A program made the position numbers and the translations under genes. DNA of 64,000 bases from Wolfiporia cocos (lineage: Eukaryota; Basidiomycota; Agaricomycetes; Polyporales; Phaeolaceae), in NCBI GenBank assembly GCA_029448655.1, contig JACCLO010000006.1:3534001-3598000 (forward strand). The letters run 5' to 3'. The notes below the pieces were generated by a model. That model did no database searches. It saw only the letters and a program-made list of their open reading frames with translations, and was not told the origin of the DNA. Below, piece after piece: positions 11,290 through 21,775 of the stretch (position 1 is the first letter of the stretch; each line of letters starts with the position of its first letter).

Positions 11290-13553
11290 AGCCCCGTAGA
11301 ATACCCACCGACCGCAGTGCCACCGGGTGCTCCCATTGCGGGGCCATCAAATGCCCCGACTGCAGGACCGTCTAGTGGCCCAACCGCCGGGCCATCCAAT
11401 GCTCACGGAGCAGACGCAGAGGACGACGATGCACAGACCAAACAGGAGAGCCTGGCAGCGCGCGCCGAGGCGAAGGGGGATCTGGCCGACAGCCAGTCCG
11501 GCGTCGCCTACACGTCCGACTATTCCTACGCCTCGACTCCGGAGCGCGTCGAAGAGCCCGCCGACCGGGAGACGGTCAGGAAGGCGGTGGAGATCATGGC
11601 GGCGGTGCGTACGGTGAACGAGCGGCTGTACCAGCGGGCAAAGGCCGTCCGTGCGGCAGCGTGCGAGCAGATGCGCCACGCACAGGAGCGCGCGGGGCGC
11701 ATGCGCGCGATAGCGCACCTGCTGCACTGGCAGGACAAGCGGCCCGAGTGACTCGACGAAGAGGTGTATGATTGCGAGGCGTATCACCTCGTGCACGACA
11801 CCGAGGGCAACCTGTTCGAGCCCTATTCGGACGAGGAAGAGGCTCGCGCGGAGCAAAGGAAGGCCGCGGCTCGCCCTGCGGTTCCCGCGTAAGTGGACTC
11901 ACGCCTCTGGCCCGCTCTCCTATGCTGATCACATCTTGCCTCTAGCCGGAAGGTCGACGTGTCGGAGGGAGCACTGGCGAACATGCTCAATTTCATTCAA
12001 AGAGGCCGTGGCGAGCTGGCCACATCGGGGTCGCGCTCCACGACGCGCAACAGCAAGCGCCCCCACTCGCGCGACAGACCTCTCGGGGAGGATCTGCCCC
12101 CCGCAAGAAATCACGCGTCGAGGACGATGCTCCTGCTGCTGCCCAGCGCGAGGGGAAGATGTCCGTGGAGACCCAGGAGGAGGGACTAGAGGCAGAGGGC
12201 GCCAGCGCGGGCAGCGAGGCCGGCCACGGCGCTGAGGTGCGCGTCTCCTCAACCCCGCCGCCGAAGCGCTGGAAGGGCAAAGGCAAGATGGTCGAGCCCG
12301 TGGTGGAGGGCGATATGAGCGCCGCGCGCACTTCTGCGACGCCGCTGCCAAAGCGCCAGAAGGGCAAGAGCCGGTTGGTCGAGCTCGTAGGGGATGACGA
12401 GATGGGAATCGACGTTGCACCCCCCCCTTGACTATTCGTATCGGGGCACGGACTGGGTCGCCAGGCCTGCGGCGTGGGACGAGTCGTGGCGAGGGGAGTC
12501 TTCCGCGGGGGCGAGCACCGCGCAGGACGCTTCTGGCTCTGACAAGGAGAGCGGCGGGTCGCACGGGAGCGCTGGTTCGGACGAGGACGAGGACGTGCTC
12601 GTCGACGTGTTTGATGAGGAGATGATCGACCCGGGCTTTGCGAGGCCATACTACATCGACGCGAGCAACCCCTTCGCGGCCTTAGGACGCGCCGTGGAGA
12701 ATGTGGTGGGTGAGGCGATGTCGGAGGAGGAGGAGACCCGCATTATGGCACGTGCGATCCCGCGCGGGTTCGTGGCTGATGGTGAGGCGGCGGGTGCTAG
12801 CCCCAAGATCGGCGCGCAGAGCGTAAGTGTGGACGACGGCGCGAGTGTAGATGACGGCGCGAGTGTGTATGACGGTGCAAATGTGGACGACAGCGTACTG
12901 AGCGCGATTGCTGATGGCAATGCACCGAGCGTGACGATGGACGACAACGCACCGAGCGCGGTGGTAGACGACAGCGCTCCGAGCGTAGTTGTAGATGACA
13001 GTGTGCCGACCACAATTGTGGAAGATATTGCACCGAGCACGATTGTGGACGATAACGCACCGAGCGCAATCGTGCATGACATTGCACAGAGCGCGACCGC
13101 GGACGACGGCGCGATTGCGATTGCTGACAGCAAAACACCAAGCGCAATCGCTGACGACAGCGCCGTCTCAGACGAGACATCCCAATCTCACACAGTCGAG
13201 CCATCAACCCCCCTTTCCGCACCGCCGGTCGAACGCGTGCCTATCGACGAGAAAGATCTCAGCGGAGCCGCGACCGCTCCCCTGTCCAAGGCCAGTGTCG
13301 CGAGCAAGGAGTCGGGAGTGTCTGTGGAAGAGACGCATATAGAGTCAATATTCATCGATGTTGCGGGCCTCGACGAGGATGAGGATGAGGAGGGTACCGG
13401 TGAGATCACTGCTAAGGAAATCATTGAGTATGTCACTCTCCTCAGTACTTGGAAATAATTTGATTAGCTCATGAATTGGGCAGCTCGCATGCTGCAAGGG
13501 CACTGTGGGAGCAGACCTTGAAAGCACAGGAGATGAAAAATATGAGGCTATGA
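11290..13553 (+). pseudogene. Broken hypothetical protein with degenerate VDDNAPS repeats
   Basis: A GC-rich coding stretch on the plus strand is interrupted by a TGA (CGA to TGA type) at about 11749, a frame change between about 12060 and 12110, and a run of eight C at about 12420..12427 that shifts the frame. Pieces read: an Ala/Pro-rich N part, a helical part (TVNERLYQRAKAVRAAACEQ), an exon after an intron at about 11891..11945 (RKVDVSEGALANMLNFIQRG), Lys-rich PPPKRWKGKGKM-like repeats, and an acidic region with about 12 degenerate repeats of the form DDNAPSAIV (residues about 150-260 of the last piece). A last small exon ends WEQTLKAQEMKNMRL. No known domain. If real in a sister strain it would be a disordered protein. 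Confidence 0.55.
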
Positions 13554-13601
13554 GTCAGAAAGTGCATACACCCAGGAAATTCGAATCAGAAAATTAGGCA
13601 G

Positions 13602-15470
13602 ATGAGTCTCCGCCGCACGATTTTAACAGCCTTGAGCCTTCCGACACTCGGCAGACTCCACAACCTGTGCAGTAGGTGTGCACTACTCAAGAGTGACCGA
13701 TCTCTGAACAGTGAATGTGGGCCCTTCGGGCAGGGCATCACCACAGGCGTTCAGCGGGAGATGTGCGCTGCACAACAATCAGAACGATTGGACATTCGCA
13801 GCCTGGCTCCTGAAACTGATGAACTGTAAGTAGGTTTGGGGTTCCTGATTCGACGATCATCACAAATAACAATTTGCAGAGTTCTCGTAAATCCATCTAC
13901 GGGTGCAGGAGCGATCAAGATCAACAAGAGGGACCTCAAACGGCTGCAGCCTAGTTCATACTTGAACGACACTTTGCTTGAGCTCGGCCTGAAGTAAGTC
14001 TGTCGTATCGTTCATTGCAGGAATCTCACGCCCATATAGGCTGTGGTTGGCTGACCTGAAGGAAACGAATCCTTCCCTTGCCGAGCAGGTGCATATCTTC
14101 AGCTCCTTCTTCTACGAGAAGTTGAACGTCAAGAAGTGAGTACCGAAGCTGTGTAGGTAACTGGCACATAGTCTGATTCTCTCGACTTAGCGAAGAAGAT
14201 GCGTACAAGAGCGTGCGCAGATGGACATTGAAGTTTGACCTCTTCCAGAAGAGATACATTATTGTGCCGATAAACGAACAATATGTGAGGTATAATCTCG
14301 CCATCCTTGTTACTGAGTACGCTCGATACAGCTCTCACTGGTATTTGGCAATTATCTGCAACCCAGGCCGAATCTTGCAACCGCAGCCTGCTTCTATCCT
14401 GGAGACTCCCCAGCCACTGGCTAGGAAGCGCAAACGAGAGTCCAACGCTGCCCACAATCCCGAACCTGACGAAGAGGTCTTTGCATTCGCACCTCTGAAT
14501 TCGCGTAAGGAAGAGATAGTGCCGGACTCGCGTGGACAGTCGTGCTCTCCCGGTGAGGGAGAGAAGGAGGTCCAGGAACTGTTGGGTCCCATGCAATCTG
14601 TGACCACTGAGGAATCCGACAGGCACTTATCTGAGGAGTATACTCTGGATAATATGCCGGAGCTGCAATACCCAGATTCTCCCATGGATGTGAACGAAAC
14701 GGGTCCTCAGGTGAAGAACCCCTTGGTTCCTTCTGCCGAGGAAATTGGTGCAAGTTCCCGGGCCACTAGTGTAGCTGTGTCGCGACCTGGGACAGATGTG
14801 ATGGCGGATGTGCCGGTGTCGTCGTTCTACAGTGCAAGTAGTGAATATTGTTTCGCAAAAGGCAAGGAGAAAGCGGTAGATATTGACGCGGAGGTACAAG
14901 ACGATGCGATGGAAGGTACTAATACGAAGGAAGAATCCACTGACAGGTCAACATCCATGTTGGCACTGTGTTTCACTTGCTGACATCTGAACAGCACGTA
15001 TATCTTCACTTTCGACTCGCTTGGGGCGAGACATCCACATCCGGTCAAGACTCTCACCAGATATCTTCAGTTGGAGGCCAAGGACAAGAAAGACCTTGAC
15101 GACACTGGTCAAGTAATCGGCAAGGCTGCTCTCGTGAGTCTGGCACTCCGCAGAGATATCGTCATGTTGAACAGCCTATCTAGGTCCCGAGTCAGCACAA
15201 CAATTGTGACTGGCGTATATGTATTGCATTTTGTGCGGATGTTTCTCCGCGGCCCGGAGACGTACCAACAATTGATTGTGGTTTGTAGGCTGCATTCTTC
15301 TTAACGACCTCATACTGATGTCACCTTAGTCTCAGAAGGGGAAGGATTACGACCGGAAACAAAGGAGGCACGACTGGAAGGACGATGAAGTCGAAGGCCT
15401 TCGACAAGAGCTCACGCAGCGCATCCAGGAATTGTCGCATGACTGGAAGCGCAAAAGAGCATCCAAGTAA
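13602..15470 (+). pseudogene. Ulp1/SENP-like SUMO protease with damaged catalytic Cys
   Basis: Exons 13602..13825, 13880..13993, 14040..14135, 14191..14289 and 14332..about 14945 splice in frame. They give the C48 peptidase fold: LQPSSYLNDTLLELGLK, HIFSSFFYEKLN, FDLFQKRYIIVPINEQY, and the catalytic His in SHWYLAIICNPG (His codon 14336..14338). A roughly 200-residue acidic insertion follows, as in Ulp2-like proteins, then the catalytic Asp in YIFTFDSLGARHPHP (codon 15014..15016). After an intron at 15136, the sequence VPSQHNNCD should continue as the Cys-Gly motif, but two bases are missing at about 15211..15213, so Cys is lost and the frame shifts before VYVLHFVRMFLRGPETY. The final exon (SQKGKDYDRKQRR...) is otherwise normal and ends at 15470. 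The enzyme would be inactive unless this is a sequencing error. Confidence 0.8.
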
Positions 15471-15939
15471 GAACAGCTGAAGAAGGGTGGTAACTTCCAG
15501 GCCACCGAGGGGCAAGTCCGAACCGAGGTCGGCTGCCAAGGGATAGTGGCGGCGAAGCTTAGACTTTTTCTAATACCGTGATACTTGTTGCCCCTAGACC
15601 AAGTCTGTCGTACTTGCTTTCGTATTGCACGCATCTCATCACGGTACTGCCAGGCACTCGGACTATCTTCATTCGTACTATAGCTACCCAGTGCAGATTT
15701 GTGATTCGCGTAATGTACGCCCCCCTTTTCCGCGGCTACTGGGTGCTGAGATCTCGAGATGCAAGACGACATCTCGTGTTATATATTGGTCGGAAATTGT
15801 CATCTTCAGGGTCGCTCGAGGCCCTCCGGTCCATGGACCTAGTAACCGATGCGAAGTTAGCGTGCGTGCGCATCACAGCTAGAGAGACGAGGAGAACATA
15901 TGCTTGCACTATACAGCAAAAGTAAATATGTACAACGGG
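15471..15939. other. Intergenic region between convergent genes
   Basis: This holds the 3' ends of the Ulp1-like gene (plus) and the Crinkler kinase gene (minus). I see no gene or repeat in it. Confidence 0.5.
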
Positions 15940-18621
15940 TCACTGTACCTCGACCTGTGCAGCGCTATGTAGACCAATATATGGACACTTAGCCATGATA
16001 AGTCTGGGCTTCTTCACTTCGTATGCTACACAACTTCCAGCCGGACGTTTGCGGGGGCAAGGTGCCACTTCGGGAAGCGGTGCACGCTGCAACTTGCTCA
16101 ATTCGTGCAGTGGCGGCCGCTTCCCGGGATCTTTTGCCTGCAGCTCCTTCGCCGCCTTCGCCAAGGGCTCGTCCTCTCGCTTGAGCTCGGATAGAAGGCA
16201 CCGTATAACCTTCCCGCACGACCATCGGTCAGCCTTGATCGGACTGTACGTCGCCCACCTTTCCTCCACCTCGGGCGCCAACCAACCCTCCGTCCCGCAA
16301 TAGTCACTGACCTCCTCGTCTTCGGTCTTCAGTTGAATAGCGGCGTCGAAGTCAATTATCTTCAAGCGGAGGTCCTGGTCGACAACAAGGTTGTCGGGTT
16401 TGATGTCCCTGTGAGCGATGCAGAGTTTGTGAAGATACTCCAGGCCCTCGATCAGGCCCCAGCAGATTTGCGTGGCGCCGTCATTAGACAGGCGAGGGGT
16501 GGTCGTGAGGTAAGACTGAATAGATTGCAGCTTGGGCAGAATAGCCCATGACTCGGACTGACCACAGAACGAATTCTCTAGCAGAATGACGTGTTCGGGT
16601 AGCGGATTTTGGGCGCGAATGAATTGGAGGATTTCGAGCTCATCCGAGTCCCTGCGAATTTTCTTCGCGACAAATCTCTTGTCAGGGTCCGACAGTGGAT
16701 GCACAATGAAGATATTCGACGGCATCTGAAGGTCAAGCGTTAGTGCGGTGTATAGCAAATTTAGAGCGGTTGTCGCGCCTTGGAAGACGGTACTATCTTA
16801 TATTCATTTACTTGAAGCTCTGTGCGATCGTCTGTTGTACCCGCGCCTCCAGCACCGGCACCGGCACCTGCGTGATTGCCGTCACCCTCTGGGCGAGAAC
16901 GTTTTCTGGAGGCCCCCTGAGTATCCTTGCTGTGAAATGTCTTCAATTTCGTGCCGAGGGCGCTTTCAAATGTCGGGACCATATGCGAAAGTCGGGTTTT
17001 CATGTTGAGGTCTTCTTTGTCGTTCTCCTCACCGAGCATGTGAAGAAGGTTGTAAAAATGGAGCGTAAGCTGGGCGCGGCCAACTGCACGGTCCAAGGGA
17101 AGGTCGCGCTCATGATAATATACCTGCAGCGACTCAGACGCGAAGATGCTTGGATACAAGGCGCAACATACCTTGTGGTCATTCTCCCACTGATATAGAA
17201 GGCATAGCTGTGCATTGCCTCCCTTGTTAATGTAGACAGTGACAAGGACGAAGTTCTTCTTCGAGCAGAATGGTTCCACAAATTTGTTTGCAAAACGGAC
17301 GACAGCGGCGCCCGTCAGCGTCATCTTTATACGATCTAGTGGCCATTCTAGTTGCTGTAGTATTGAACTAACTTCTACCAGCAGTCGAGGAAGATCTGAC
17401 TTCGCGACGAGGAAGTCGCTCCTAGGTGCGAAGCTGCGGAACTTATCATCGTTACAGGCTCGCACGATAAGTTTGAAAGGCCACCGATCGTTGCCTCTGT
17501 AGAGACGACGTTAAATCGTAACTGATGGAGGCGAGCGAGCAAGTGAGCGAACACGTACAGTTTTGTGGTGATGTTTCTGTTCTTTGGAACATGAAGCATG
17601 AGCTTGAAGAAGAACATCGCGTTTGCTAAAGGTTCGGTGAGGAAAGCTATGGGCTTCTGAGAACCTTGCCAAAGCTCTTCCCACGGTTCGTTCGTGACGT
17701 CCCCGATATGCATCACCTCTGATGGCTCGGCAAAGCGCCACGGTTGTTCCTCGGCAGTCGGTCCGTCAGACTGAGAAGCCGGTGCATTGGATGTCACAAA
17801 ATATGTCCGAACTTCAGGATCTCGTATAGTGTTGAACGGGGTATGGGCCTATATTGATCTGTTAGATCCGAGAAGTAGAATGATGTGTCAAGGGAATGGC
17901 GCACGTCATTGTTCAGATACGGCTTATAGTCCAGCATCTGTTCGAAGCCCTGAACGAAGTCTGGGAGTTGAAAGTCTCGAGATATCTCATTTAAGTCAAT
18001 ATCCCTCTGTGAGAAATCTCCAGATGTGCGAACTGAGATAATGCACTCCTCATATTCTCTTGCAGACTCTGGTAAGATTGCGAAAGATAGAGTCTCGAAT
18101 TCTTGTTGGAAGCCGGGAGCAGTGTCTTTAGGGAATGTACGTTAAGTAATGTCTCGATAGGGGGGGGGGGGGTGATGTAAGAGCAGAACTCACATTCAAG
18201 CAATTCATTCGGCTGCTGGACAATGACGTGCACTGAGTCCTTACCAGTATTAAGCTGCAATGCACGGCTGACGACTTGACTAGAAGGCAACTTTGTGGCT
18301 ATAGCATCAAGGCGGCGATTGGCTTTGCTCTTCCTGTTGTCCCAGGCACCCCGTGGATCTGCATCATTGCCCTGCTCATCTGCGATGGGTAGTTCGTCCT
18401 TGGGCTAAGCAGGTGTGAGGGTCGTCAAGATGCGGCATGAGGTCGCCACATACCTTCCACAGGTTCAATGATCGTGACTCCTCCTTTGAGAACCCTAGCT
18501 CATCGCCAATGGCATCTGTCAGTTGGGCAATGAGAGTATCCTCAGGAACATTGATGGCTCTTGGGTTATCGTTGCCATTGAGTTTAAAATACCAAACCCT
18601 GACTGTTAATGTTGAAGACAT
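15940..18621 (-). CDS. Crinkler-type effector: UBL-like header, REase-like domain, protein kinase
   Basis: Seven exons on the minus strand (18621..18454, 18404..18194, 18125..17905, 17848..17559, 17496..17172, 17123..16812, 16725..15940) splice in frame into 770 residues. Residues 1-125 look like a Crinkler header: VWYFKLNGND, INVPEDTLIAQLTDAIGDE, LNLWK and the hallmark VHVIVQQPNEL. Residues about 295-430 resemble the REase-like domain of such proteins: RSDFLVAK (Asp324), LPRLLVEVSS (Glu338, but Ser where Lys of ExK is expected), then LTGAAVVRFANKF and KNFVLVTVYI. A Lys/Arg patch and Gly-Ala run follow (about 480-505). Residues 510-770 are a kinase with VAKK (Lys530), HRDIKPDN (Asp616), DFD instead of DFG (634-636) and APE (659-661); no glycine loop is visible. 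Family knowledge suggests a secreted or intracellular conflict/effector protein; target unknown. All splice sites are GT-AG and the gene looks intact. Confidence 0.85.
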
Positions 18622-18782
18622 CACTAGGGATCAGTTGGTCGTGGTGGTGGTTGGAAGCTGAACGTGAGCGGCATGTATATGTCGCATGGGCCGGGCCGAG
18701 CCGAGCCAAGCCCTACTTAAGCCGGACCGGGCTCCTGCCTGTGCTTGTATGTTCATATTTGACGAATCGACTCTTCGGGGTA

Positions 18783-19637
18783 TGTTCGGATTGTACATTT
18801 AATCAGCAATATTTATAATGCAGCGCTGCAAATATAAAAATACGGAGCAGCAATACTGAAATCATAGGCAGCAATATAGTACGCTGCGCAGCAATATAAG
18901 AAAGCAGCGCAGCAATAGCAGCAATATGACACAGCAATTATAGAAACACTGTGCAGCAATATACAACAATATTCAGCTATAGGCTATAGATTTGGGTCGG
19001 AGATTGTAGTTACATTACGTTTGGCAGTCGGAGTTTACATGTCTACAACCAATTGTATTGATCGTACTACGGCACAGTTTCTAAGTACTCCGCATTCGCT
19101 AGTCCTCCCACGGGCTTTTCTCCACTCACATTAAGTTGTCGGAAAAGAGTGGGGGCACCTTCTTCTCTTGCTGTGACGATGATCCGGCACAATTGCTGAT
19201 ACGAGATGGTCCCGCCACCGGTTGTGTAGCACTCAAGGTGAGTGAATGTGGTACGATGACCGGCGAAGGTAATTCAGGTAAAACATCGTCCGGCGCCCGG
19301 TCGGCTGGATAAAAGTCGAGTCCAGTCGGTTGTACAGGTTCGCAAAATTACGTTGTAGAGCTACAGCATTATCCCAATGCCACCAGCGTTCTGCAGCTTC
19401 CTGTCGCGCCAGTAAACTCATTTCAAGCCCCGATTTATGACCTCTCATAAGAAATTTAAAGTCCGTCCTATTGCTATTGCTGAGATAGCCTATGGCTGAA
19501 TATTGTTGTATATTGCTGCGCGGCGTTTCTGTTATTGTTGCGTTGCTTTCTTATATTGTTGCGCAGCGAATTGTATTGCTGCGTCGCATTTAATATTTGC
19601 AGCGCTGCAAAAGATTAAATGTACAATCCGAACGTCA
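18783..19637. mobile_element. GCAGCAATA-rich MITE, spacer copy
   Basis: An 855-bp element begins TGTTCGGATTGTACATTTAA and ends with its inverted counterpart GTACAATCCGAACGTCA. It is bounded by TA at 18781..18782 and 19638..19639. Both subterminal regions carry many GCAGCAATA/TATTGCTGC units. A TCGGGG on each side could instead be a longer target duplication. It has the same layout as 43308..44163 but the opposite orientation. It encodes no transposase. Confidence 0.85.
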
Positions 19638-19758
19638 TATCGGGGGACTGTGATTGTGATTATGATAACACGGCCATGGCGTGTACATCAGGTAGAAAAT
19701 CTCTCGAGACAAGGACGTATGTAAGGCATTCCTTGGTAGCGATCATATAAGGATGGTG

Positions 19759-20460
19759 TTAGCAAGAAGTGGACAAAAAATAGTAATTCTCAGTGTAGCC
19801 GAAGAGGAGCCACAGGCAAGCAGCAAACGCATGGTCTTCCAGCCAGTAGTACTGGGTTGTAATGCCTAAAGAAAAGTAGATGTTCTGCAACCTCAGGTAC
19901 CGCAGGCGGTGTAACAGCGCACCCAACATTTTCAGACGCACAAGAAAACCCGCGCAGAATCCAGAGCCGTAAACGTACCTAACGGAATGCGAACTTTCTT
20001 CAGAGGGTTGCGATGATGCATGAAGAATCTCGTCGGCAACGCGGGACCACTGTCTCTCGGCACAGTCATCGTCGCTACAACGGCGCCCGCTGCATCCGAT
20101 TGACTGCATTGTCCGCGGGTCAGCGGTGCATCGCGGCATGACAGTCTCTGCAAGTTTGCGCACGAGTGATATTCCGACGTACAGACGCAGTCGCAATACA
20201 AAGCAATTGCGCGTGATGAGCTCCTCACAGGGGCAGTGTCGTTCCCCCATGACGCACATGCATCAGATTATGCAGAGATACTGCAACCAAGGAATACCCA
20301 CCCCAAATTCCGCAGACCGCAGACGGGGGAACGGTGTACCGCATCCCGCCGCGCGCAGGCGCTTGATGCGTTTCTTGTGACGTGCATCAGGAAAATATCG
20401 GTCAGGTACCAGTGATACATTGCTTACCCCCTGATCTGTAGAGCTCTGTAGCACCACATA
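19759..20460 (-). pseudogene. Possible decayed LINE 3' end
   Basis: On the minus strand, GERHCPCEELITRN resembles the C-x-C...TR-x-H zinc-binding tail found after the RNase H of fungal non-LTR elements, followed by frameshifted sequence. The match is short and the rest is not recognisable, so this is a weak call. Confidence 0.25.
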
Positions 20461-20499
20461 TCAGGCGGTAGCACGGTAGCAGTGGTAGCTTACTCAGGT

Positions 20500-21545
20500 T
20501 TTCCCTGATGTGGGTCAGGACTGGACGTGATTGTGGAGCCTGCGGTGGGTGAACGTAAGTTTAATGAGTTCAATTGGAGCCCGTCCATGGAGATGCTGCG
20601 AGGAGCTTGACAGAGAGACATATGCACAGTGCACGACTAATTCGTCCGCGGGTGTTCATGGATCTGATGCGGATGGCGACACCCCCGTGCGCCGTGCGGT
20701 AGGGCTGCTGGACAGGAGGCTTGGCAGAATGCAGATTACTGCACTGATATTGCGACAGGGACGACTTGTGGCAGCTGCCGCGGCTGCGGGAGCGAGGTTG
20801 CAGCGCACCTGCTGGTGCCGCGACATGACAGGGGGGCAAAATCAGAGACCGAGTTCTGCACCTCCGGCGGCCCGAGTGGCATCCAACTCGTGCACCTCGT
20901 ACGTATCTGTGTCGGATGGAGTGCGGGGACTGGGTCGAGCGCGAGTCTGCATACGCAGCGCGGCCAAATGGGGCTGGTGGGCTGCTCGATGTGGCCACTG
21001 GTCTGCCGGAAGAACTGGCCGCACAGTGTCGCCGATAGCGCCCACCGGCCTCAATTGCACGCCATATTTATTCCAATCGCGCTGACGCCTTGGGGCAGGC
21101 AGGATGCGCGCTGTGGTCCATTGCAACGACGCAGAATCGGCCCTTGCCTGACAAACACAGATACAGCGTGCAACGGCGCCCCGCATCTGTCAATCACGCC
21201 ACCGAACCCTGGGGACGAGTGCTGCACACCGACCTCGATATAGCGCGGCCAATGGGGGCGGGGTGCGGGCAGCGGCGGACGCGAAGGTGTCACGCTTGGG
21301 AGACGCTGGGGACGGCCGGATGACGCTACTCGTCGGTAACAATAGCACAATGGGCGCGGCGCGGCATGCATGGATAGCGGTCGACGTGGCAGGCAGAGCA
21401 CAGCGAGCATATCTGCGCGGGCAGTGCCCGACGCCATCCAGGAGGAGCAGCGGTGGGCTTGATGGTAGAGTTTCAGTCGTCTTGATGAAGAAGTCCCAGG
21501 AGAAGTCCCAGGAGTACATCAACACGTGTCCTGCGGAATGAGCAT
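20500..21545. other. GC-rich segment, nothing recognised
   Basis: GC content is clearly higher than the surroundings, which makes long overlapping frames appear on both strands (for example 20531..21085 plus and 20998..20570 minus). None has a recognised motif or believable splice pattern. It may be a decayed element or a non-coding GC island. Confidence 0.4.
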
Positions 21546-21642
21546 GAGACGGGGATATAAAATTTTCAATTTTCACACGATGAGGTGTACAAACATCAGT
21601 ATGTAGGCCTAAAGTTCAAACAGTTAGTGGCCACTATTGTGG

Positions 21643-21775
21643 TGTAGCGGTTAAGTACCACAGGCCACAAGGACTGGGTTTGTTCTTCATGGTTCGGTTG
21701 ACGCGGTGGCCTCCGGGTTCATGGCCTCTCACGGACTTGGTTCGAACCCAGCTCTTGCCTTTTTTTTTACTATCA
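21643..21775 (+). repeat. tRNA-like Pol III unit, possible SINE head
   Basis: An A-box-like sequence (TGGTGTAGCGGTTAAGTAC, about 21650) is followed about 95 bases later by a perfect B box GGTTCGAACCC (about 21740) and then a run of eight T (about 21757..21770), a Pol III terminator. The ends cannot pair into an acceptor stem and the spacing is long, so it is not a plain tRNA. A tRNA pseudogene with an internal insertion or a tRNA-derived SINE fits better. Confidence 0.5.

Noticed and set aside
20531..21085. 184-codon frame as a gene
   Set aside because: Equally long frames overlap it on the other strand, it has no motif, and GC richness explains the lack of stops.
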